Assembly (NCBI GenBank): GCA_002914845.1
Contig: JXTC01000085.1
Location: 1 to 64,000 of the forward strand
Length of the DNA: 64,000 nt
Reading direction: 5' to 3'
Source: Trema orientale
Taxonomy: Eukaryota; Streptophyta; Magnoliopsida; Rosales; Cannabaceae
Positions 55,731 through 64,000 of this stretch are shown here, piece by piece. Numbering within the stretch: the first letter of the stretch is position 1; each line of letters begins with the position of its first letter. Position numbers and translations under genes: made by a program. The notes below the pieces were generated by a model. The model ran no database searches. It saw only the letters and a program-made list of their open reading frames with translations, and was not told the origin of the DNA.

Positions 55731-58700
55731 CTTCCGATATGTGCCAATACTGGACGAGATCGTGGTTGTCTGTAACTCTATGAGATGGTTCACCTGACAC
55801 ACATGGTGAGGGAGCATTAAATGCTCTGTCTGAGTCTGGGGTTGACTGTCACCTGTGAGGATAGAGAAATGGAAAGTGTCGAGGGCTCCAGACCTCATGT
55901 TTGAGGTGGCTTAGATTCGATTGACCCCTCTGAGGGTCTATCTGATGTAGACCCCAGACGGGGCTTAGCACTAACCTTCGTGGATTTAACAAGCCTATAC
56001 TGCGTCATGTGGAACTCACGTCTTATTTAAGTAGTGTCCTTGGGAGTCTGTATTAAGCTCATCCATTATATCCTTTTACTTTGTCGCCTCTTGAACCACG
56101 TGGCAGGTATCACGGAAATAGGCCCACAACTGCCCCCTTTTCCCCTTTGATAGACTAGCGGTTATCAAAATAGGGAAATCACATCTTTGGCCCATTAACG
56201 TGAGGGGAAATCATAGCTTAAATCCATCATTATATGTCAGTCACTAATGTAGTTGCACGATTCCCTACGCCACGAATTTTCAAATTTTCAAAACTTTTAT
56301 CTTTTGTAAATTTCCCTCGTGCTAGTCCTTTGGCGAACTGACCTTTCCACTCCTCTGCTATAAAAACCATAATTGCCCTTATTCTACTTTACCAAAATTC
56401 TTTAGGTGCACTTGCTTTCTCCCCCAAACTTTCCTGTGTTCCCAAATCTTAGGATTTCAGAATCTCTTCTTCCTTTAAAGCCTTTAACTTCTCAATCGCA
56501 CTTATTAAAATGGCCCCAAACCAGAGTCAAAAGTTCCAGCCCGTCCCAGATTCTGAGGTAGACCCGCTGAGGAAGTAGCTCTGCTTCCCTGGCGGGGTCA
56601 CTCTCGAAAGAGTCGAAGGACCCGCTAACTGGTATCTGCGCCCATCTTCCCCCGAAGGGTTTGTCATCTTAGGGAGGAAATATCTCAAGTTGTTGCGATT
56701 CCCTTTTCCTCCTCTCGTTCACCAGTTTTTCTCTTTAACAAGGATTCACCCTATGCAGCTGAACGCTAATGGGATCATGATTTTAATGGGGCTTTCTACC
56801 TTGTTTGTTTTGTTGAATGTGCATATCGACCTTGAGGAGGTCTTCTACGCATACAAGCTCACTCTCATCCCTAAGAGAAGCTCTTACCCCACCTTCTATC
56901 TCCAGCCACTTCCGGAATGTCACCCAGTCGGATAAGCAGTGAGGTTCCCATTCCAAGCGATACGCCATTGGAGTGGCATGGTGCTCTCCTTGGGTAAATG
57001 CGAAACGCTTCTAGATCTTTTCGTACTTCACTCAGGGCTTATGTATTCTTACTTACCCTAATTTCCAAAATTTGACCCAGCGCAGCAGCTTTTGTAGAGG
57101 AGACCATGTTCGACCCATGACTGTCGGCGGCTCAGCTTCAAGAGCTAGAAGGGGTCGTTGTTTTCTGAGAATTGTTTCCCATCTTCCCTTCCCACTTGAC
57201 ACTTGGGTCATCGTCAAGCACCTCCGGAGTTAGCTTGATGCTTCGGCCCTGAACCAGTTTCGTCGAGATGAGCAAAACCGTATCACAATGGTAGGCCGCC
57301 AGGTTATGGCTTCAAACCAAATGGCAGGGCCCAACAACTTAGTCGCACCAACTAGCAATAAACTCGAAGGGGTGGCAGAGCTTGTGGAGACGGAATACGC
57401 TAGGCTCCACGGCGAAGAGGATGTTGCCCCTAGAAAGGCCAAAGGTAGGTTTTTTTTTTTTTAACAGGCTGTATTTCTCAGGGTCAGATGTTGGACCCTC
57501 TGCAGACCCTTTCCCAGCCAAAGGGAGTGCCGCTGTCCAACACACATAGCCAAAAGCACCTGCTAGGCGACGTTTGGTCGTGTCGTCTGAGGACGAGGTC
57601 GAAGAGTAGGGGACCACTACTCGAGATATGGATTCAGACGACGAGCTGGAAGGGTTGTTCATGTCCAGGGACGACGTAAACACTGCGTCCCCCTCTAAGA
57701 CAAGCGGGCCTGTAGCTCAAGAAATACCGACCATAGTAATCAAGTACGACAACGAGGCATCTTCGAGCCTGCCATGGGGATCTGCTATATCAACTACCCT
57801 TACCCCTAGTTCCGGGTCGAAGGCGGGTGCGGGGTCTGGCGAGAAGGCTGGGTCTAGCTCTGTCCGTGCTTATGGGGAGGTCGCGGAACTTAGCGGTGAA
57901 GCACCCAGACTCAAGTCCCATCTATCCTCTCCTCCACCTGCCCCATTGAAGAGGGGTCACGATCAGGGCCCGACCAAAGAGGAAAAGGGTCTGACATCGA
58001 AGAAAAGCAAACCTGCCCCTTCTTCAGACAGTGACGACGGTGCACGGTGGTCCCCTTGAGCTTATTGATCAAGATAAGACCGAAAAATCACAAGCAGGCA
58101 GACCCTCTACATAGGTGACCCGGGGCCGCTGGGATTGCAGTAGCTGCTGTGGGGGCTCTACGGTCGATAATATAGCATCTCCTCCTCTCACTCAGACGGC
58201 AGTAGTTGCTGTAGAGGCCTCTACAGTCGGTGATATAGCATCTCCTCCTCTCGCCTCCATCCCCCTTACTCCAGGAGTGTTGAAAAGCACTGCTGGTGTA
58301 ACTCTGGCGAAAGGAAATGAGGTCCTCATTGTAGGGGAGAAGGAGCCGCGTTCCACAGACGCAAATGAAACCAAAGGGGAGGGTCCAACGACCAAGTTCG
58401 AGTTGGAGGCGCTCTCTTTTGAGAATGTGGATTTTGTTGCCAGTTGTAGCCTTGTATAGGCTTGGGTCTTTCAACTGATTCTTATATGCTTTTTGGTAGC
58501 ACAAATTTGATATTTGGCTTACTTTGCAGCTGGTTACTATCTGATCTTTTTACTCATCGTTTGTCGAGAAGCTGACCTGACTGCTGGATGCAAGTGCTGC
58601 GGTGGTAAAATAGAGCGAAGCTTCCTTTTCTATGCTGAAAACGGACTTCGATCTATATCGGGGTCTAAAAGAGGCAAGGGTCAACATCGTCGTGGCTCAC

Positions 58701-61649
58701 GTGCTGAGTGTCAAGAGGACCAAGCATGAGGAACTAGCCATTAAGTTGCCTGAGGTGGAGGGGAAGGTTAAATCTTATGAGGCAGAAGTACCGGGTCTGC
58801 ATTCTCGGGCTGAGCTTGCTAACCTAGCTCAGCCGAGGCCACGCTTAAAGAGCAAAAGCGGCAGAATGCTATGGCTGAAATGGGGCTCGCTTTCATTGTC
58901 CGTGATAGAGCCCTTGAAAAGGTTAAAGAGGTGAAGAAAGCCGAAACAAAGGCCAAGCTGGAAGCCCATTCGTTACAGCGTAGGCTTGACTAGTCTAATG
59001 AGGTAATCACCCACCTTCATTTGGACAATGGTAAATTGTTGAAAGCGCATGCGGAATTTACCCTTGATCGTCACGAAGATCTAGCTAATATTAACGCTCT
59101 TTTGATTAACCTGTCACAGCGTCAGGCAGGGCTAAGACTGGCCGCGCTAAGGACAGGCTGGCAGATGTAGAGAAATTAAAGATAAGGTATCAGAGGCAGG
59201 TAGACGTCCTTTCTGCAGAGAGCTACTGGTTTGGTTGGGAAAATAGAGAATTCGAGGGCCATGTAGAGATGGTAACACCAGACCAGTTTGATGAGCATAA
59301 AGGTGTCGAGAGGGACTATTACTCTGTTGGGTACTACATTCGATAGCTAGGAGATGAAATTAACGTCGTGTACCATGCTGACATACTGAGGATGCTCGAC
59401 AAAGAGAATGATAGGCCTTCGACATGTACCCTGATCGGCAAAAAGATAATACTTGTCCCCGATCCACAAGAGCAAGCTATGAATGTTTCTAAGGGTCAGC
59501 CTACTTCTGGCACTTCAGCCGGTGCAGAACGAGTGCAGTTATACTATCTAGTGACTAGTCCGAGCCTGACACGCCACCCCCCGCTGAAGCCGAACTAAGT
59601 GTTGATCCTGGCATTCTTCCCCCCATTGGAGGTAACTAGGGACCTTTGCTCCTTTGTATATTTGTGAAATACGAGCTATGTAGTGTAAAGCTGACCCTTG
59701 TTGTAATAGTTGTTCAAGTAATAATACTAACATATGTTGCTTATTTTTATGTCGCCTGCCTCTTTCTTTTCAACCTTGGTCAGGATCGGATATCATATAC
59801 GATGCTATTCCCTTGTCGGCGGTATGTTTGACTTCTGGGTTTGGCCCAATCGTTTATGATTTGGAATTATTAGTAAATTCGCTCTAAGCTACGATCGACA
59901 AGATTAATCCAGAAATCGGGATTTGAGCTCTGGCTTGTTCGATGTGGAAGAATAATGATGAATGTATAACTACTGTGGTGACTTCTTTTAACAGAGTTTG
60001 ACCCTCACGTATAGTTGGACTTTTTCTACCCCAAATAGAATCATGCCAGGAATCAGCTTCAAAGGCTGGTCAATTCTTGCTTGGACCCGTCGTTGTTGAG
60101 GAAAAGGCCTAGGCTTGGCTTTTACAGGGAGCAAATAGGGTATTATCATTCCGACGTATCCCTGCGAGTTCGCCCTAGACCCTCTCCTGAGAAGTAGGGT
60201 CGTTAGGGTTCAAGTATTCACCATTCTTATATTCTGTAATTGATGGTTAGGTATGAATAGACAATAGTTAGTCTTGATTTCTGTTTTTATGTTTGGGAAT
60301 TTTTTTATATATTATTTCACGTAATTTACCTGGGTCTGTTTCTAATAGGCAGACCCCAGAGGGTCTACTTCTAACGTGTAGACCCTGGCTATGCCATCGA
60401 TCAATCTTTTCCCATTTTTTGATGGATCCCCTAGAGGGCTTGCACTGATGAAAATATCCGTCACACAGCTTTTCCCATTTTGTAGGGTACTTACAGGCGA
60501 GAATTTTATCGCACAATTCTACTCTATCATGTAAACGGCAGGGCGGCTGGCAAGCATTTATTGCACAACTCATCCCCCTTCATACATATTCTCGGGTCAT
60601 TAGTAAGTATTTTATTGCACAATGTGGTACCTATAGTACGGTTTTCAACACATAAGAATACCTCAGTGGATTTGCTACACAAAAAAGGCCTTGTTGGGTA
60701 TACTAAGAACTAGACCCCCGTAGATAACAAATTGGTTGGTAAATTGACATGACAAGCATTTTGATCTATGCCGAAATTGAACTCTTTATTCAATAGTGGA
60801 AGTAATTACATACGACTTACACATAATATTTTTTTCAAGTGTTGGGCGTTCTATGTGTTGGGTAAGTTCCTCCCAGTCTTGAGTTCTTTCAGAACGTATA
60901 CGCTGTTGTCGAGTACTTTGATTACCTCGTAGGGTCCGACTCATTTTCCAGCTTTGAAGAATTTCCTGTTCTGACCTTTAAGACTCAATCTTCGGTGTTA
61001 AATCGACGAACATTGACCTTCTTTGCATAATAGGATCTGGCCAATTGGTGATAAGAGGCCAGATAGATCAGGGCCACATCTCTAGTTTCTTCAAGGAGGT
61101 CTGTGTTGCGGCTTAGCTGCTGCTCGTTTAATGAAGAGTCTTTTACCACTTCAGAGTGAAGGATCGGAAGGCCGACTTCATTCGGGCTCACGGCTTTTGA
61201 CCCGTAGACCGTAGTGAAAGGTGTCTTCTCAGTTGATCTTCGTTCAATAGTTCGGTGGGCCTATAGTACGACTGGCAGCTCTTCTAACCACTTTTCTTTA
61301 GCCTCCTGTAAAGTTTTCTTGATTTTGCTAAGATGGCCTTATTTGTTGCTTCTACTTAGCAGTTCCCTTGAGGGTAACTTACGGATGAAAAACTAAGCTT
61401 GATATCATATAAGTCTCACAGCTCATTGAGTATGGAGTTCTAGAATTGCGTGCCATGGTCAGCATGTATCTCCTTTGGGATTCTATATCGGTAGATTTTT
61501 TTTTAAATGAAATTAATTGTGTTTGCCTTATTGATGGTAGTGTAGGCTTCGGCTTCTACCCACTTGGTGAAGTAATCTGTGGCTAACAGTACGTATCTTT
61601 TACCACCAGGGCTCCTGGGGAGTTCTTCCACGACATCCAGACCCCATTT
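55730..61649 (-). mobile_element. Ty3/gypsy LTR retrotransposon fossil, probably Tat lineage, 3' part
   Basis: Minus-strand 60860-61649 carries gypsy integrase-like sequence, including phrases like RSPGGKRYVLLATDYFTKWV. The plus-strand region 56511-59600 carries an antisense ORF region: a start MAPNQSQKFQPVPDSEVD, a putative gypsy-type transposon domain (PF04195 type, about 56560-56930), then acidic/Ser-rich and coiled-coil-like parts (57628-58930). Tat-lineage elements are known to carry an antisense ORF between integrase and the 3' LTR, which fits this order. The element is GC-richer than its surroundings and clearly broken, with many breaks, so old. LTR limits were not resolved; the 3' LTR would be expected left of about 56500. 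Confidence 0.65.
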
Positions 61650-64000
61650 TGTCACACCTATTATTTAACCATATTGTCATATATAGCCAAACTAGGAAGT
61701 GTTACTCTTTCTTAAACCATATCTTTAGTTTTTATAAAAAGATGGGCAAATTTAAACTTTCCAAAACCTTTAAATAAAAGCAGCTGCATGGCATTCTTTT
61801 GTTAAAAGTATCTTTACAACATGTACAAACAAAGCAGAATTTCACTAATCTATTTTGTTATCAGCAGTGGTATTTATATTACACCAAAATATTTCAAAAC
61901 AAAAATGTCACTCACAGGTCAAGCTTGTCTACATCTATATGATCATGGCGACAAAAGGCAAGCCAGGCAACCAGCTCCTCAACAACAAAATGTGACTCCT
62001 CATCTGCATCACAAGACTAAAATGAGCTAAAGCTCAGTAAGTAAAAACTACGTATGCTTATGTATGCTTTAAAATATCATAAAATTCTCATTATACCCTT
62101 TTCTTTCTTAAATATTTGAGTCCATGCATTTCCTTAAAAATTATTCATAGGTGGGCCCCTTAGCAACTACTTGTCCGTAAGTCGATAGGCCGTGATAATA
62201 TTGGGCGGAAACTCTGGCCAAGAGTAAAAATAAGGTGCGACCGTCATGTGAGATTTTTGAAAACTCCTCCCCTCATCAAAGGGGTATCCCACACCGCGCT
62301 AATATTGTCCCGCTTCAACGAGATACATCATAAGATCCGTAAGTCCCACTTCAATGGGAGAGTCTGCATCAACAGACTTACCTACCTAGTTCCAACATAC
62401 TAGTATTTTGTAATTAAAACTTATCTTATAAAATTGGTACAGTGGTACTCACTTTCAAATACTCTGTAATGAAATTCTCAATTTGCATGCAAGACATGCC
62501 ATGCACATGCCATTTCATAACTTTCAAGAACAAATAAGTTTCATATAATGACATCTTCCATGTAATTCTTGTGATGTAGTTATAAGTATTTACTTACCTC
62601 GTGTCCATAATAGAAATTGATAGTGGAAAGGGTCAATATCCTCTAGAAATTGGTGTGCTGATCACCTGTCATGAAATTCTTTTATTCAAGATGCACATTT
62701 TACCAAAATGAATGCATCAACCGTTTAAAAATATTAAAATATAAATGCTAGTTCATTAGCACAAAATGATTCAAAATGGCACATAATTTTGTAAAAACTA
62801 GTTCATTTGCTCCTAAATGGTGCCATTTCATTTTAAAAATATTTGGACAGCACCTCCTATTTTTAGGACATTCCCACATGGTTAAAATTATGGTTTTAAA
62901 CCTGCAATAACAACTAATAATCCAATTCCCACATATACACATCAAAGAAGATCATTCGGTATAACCTAAGTGCACTTGAATTTCTTTCGATTTGGACAAA
63001 GTCTAAAACCACTTTTATACTTATTTTTTATCACAACCAGCTACCAAATGAGTGTAATAAATAATAGGATCAATAAAATATACATTTCAAGTTCAGAAAA
63101 TCAGATTACAAATATAGAAAACTTAATCTACTACACATGAAAACACTTAACTCCATAAATAGCAAACTTAGGAGTTTTAGATCTAGCTTTAATCCTCCAC
63201 TTAATTTTATGTTTCTAACAATGTACAAGGGTTCCTAGGACCATTATTCATCAAAAATTAGCTTTGGTTTAAAAGCTGAAATAAAAGAAATTAGCTACAA
63301 ATTCAAAATTCCACCTAAACCTTACATTGACTAGTTTGAGTCTTTGCTAGACTTCTTGCCTTCTAAATTCTCAAGGCTTAGAAATAGATTTTTGGACTTA
63401 AGAGGACCTGAAGAAACCATTATTTAAGTGGAGACAAGTAGAGAATTGAAATTAAAGGACAAGACCTAGAAAGAAGAACTAGTAGAATTACCTTGACTAG
63501 TTTTGCTCTATCTTTTTTTCTAGAGCTCTAATTTGAGTTCTACTACTTGAAAACTTTTGAAAATGGTTGAGGGAAGTTGAGAGAAGTATAGAAAGGTATT
63601 AGAGAGGTTCAGGTCATGGCTGGAGGGAAAGGAAAAGCAAATTACCAAATTTGGTCTAAAAGTGATACTTAATATTTAAGAAATGGCATAACTTAAATTC
63701 TAAGGAGTATCTTGGATATTTTGCTCATCACTTTCCATGTGTCAAGCTCTAAAATGTCCTTAGCATACTCATTACATTGCTGGTAATTCCTATACACCCA
63801 AGTGTAGACCAAAATGGTGAAACCTAGCTTAGAAAGTGAAATCTAGTCATACTTTGACTTATGATCCTATACAGCGAATCTTATTATAATTTGATGGAAC
63901 CTAGCCCCATAGCTAATCATTGAACATAAAAATAAGTCAATTACACTCTAATTAACAATGTAAACATAGCATTAGCACTCAATTATTAGAATGCATAAAA
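61650..64000. mobile_element. LTR-like fossil nested in the gypsy integrase region, running off the window
   Basis: Starts TGTCACACCTATTATTTAAC exactly where the integrase homology of the flanking gypsy element ends. It is AT-rich, without coding domains, with the phrase GAGCTAAAGCTCAGTAAGTA similar to GCTCAGTAAGAATTCAATTA in the LTR-like block at 27803. Probably an LTR of a gypsy-type element inserted later. The right end is beyond the window. Confidence 0.45.

Overview
The window is nuclear DNA of a flowering plant, most likely a eudicot. It is AT-rich, has long introns with GT..AG junctions, and carries plant gene families (LRR-malectin receptor kinases, a CC-NB-LRR immune receptor). It also holds typical plant mobile DNA: Ty1/copia and Ty3/gypsy fossils, a CACTA transposon, Mutator-like, hAT-like and other MITEs, and tRNA-derived SINEs. 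I do not name a species. One assembly gap (Ns) lies at 40138-40726 and a single N at 38586.

Layout. 1-2129: 5' part of a broken Ty1/copia fossil on the minus strand, running off the left edge. 2488-8811 (+): the 3' part of an LRR-malectin receptor-like kinase, now a pseudogene. 10541-13147 (+): an intact single-exon CC-NB-LRR gene of 868 residues resembling the ZAR1 / RPP13-like protein 4 group. 13148-21250: gene-poor DNA with MITEs and an LTR-like fossil. 21251-37677 (+): a second LRR-malectin receptor-like kinase. I could resolve it by eye into 29 exons with consistent splice phases, summing to 1114 codons. Its introns are swollen by a Mutator-type element carrying a piece of a V-ATPase subunit d gene, two SINEs with perfect target-site duplications, an LTR-like fossil, a hAT-type MITE and copies of a TA-targeted MITE family. 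38297-46633: an 8.3 kb CACTA (En/Spm) element with 3-bp target duplication ACA, carrying a decayed TNP2-type transposase and a TNPA-like gene. 46634-55030: non-coding DNA with several MITEs and a diverged segmental duplication. About 55730-61649: a broken Ty3/gypsy fossil with an antisense ORF, probably Tat lineage. 61650-64000: another LTR-like fossil nested in its integrase region.

How the genes may relate. Both receptor kinases have lost the catalytic Asp of the HRD motif (HRG in the intact gene, HGN in the pseudogene) while keeping the ATP-binding Lys and DFG. They look like pseudokinases, and they flank an NLR that resembles ZAR1, a receptor known to work with pseudokinase partners. The sequence shows the degenerate motifs and the adjacency; a functional link is only a hypothesis. 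The other standout is the Pack-MULE-like element at 23350-24704, with a 10-bp target duplication and a captured first coding exon of V-ATPase subunit d, inside an intron of the intact kinase gene.
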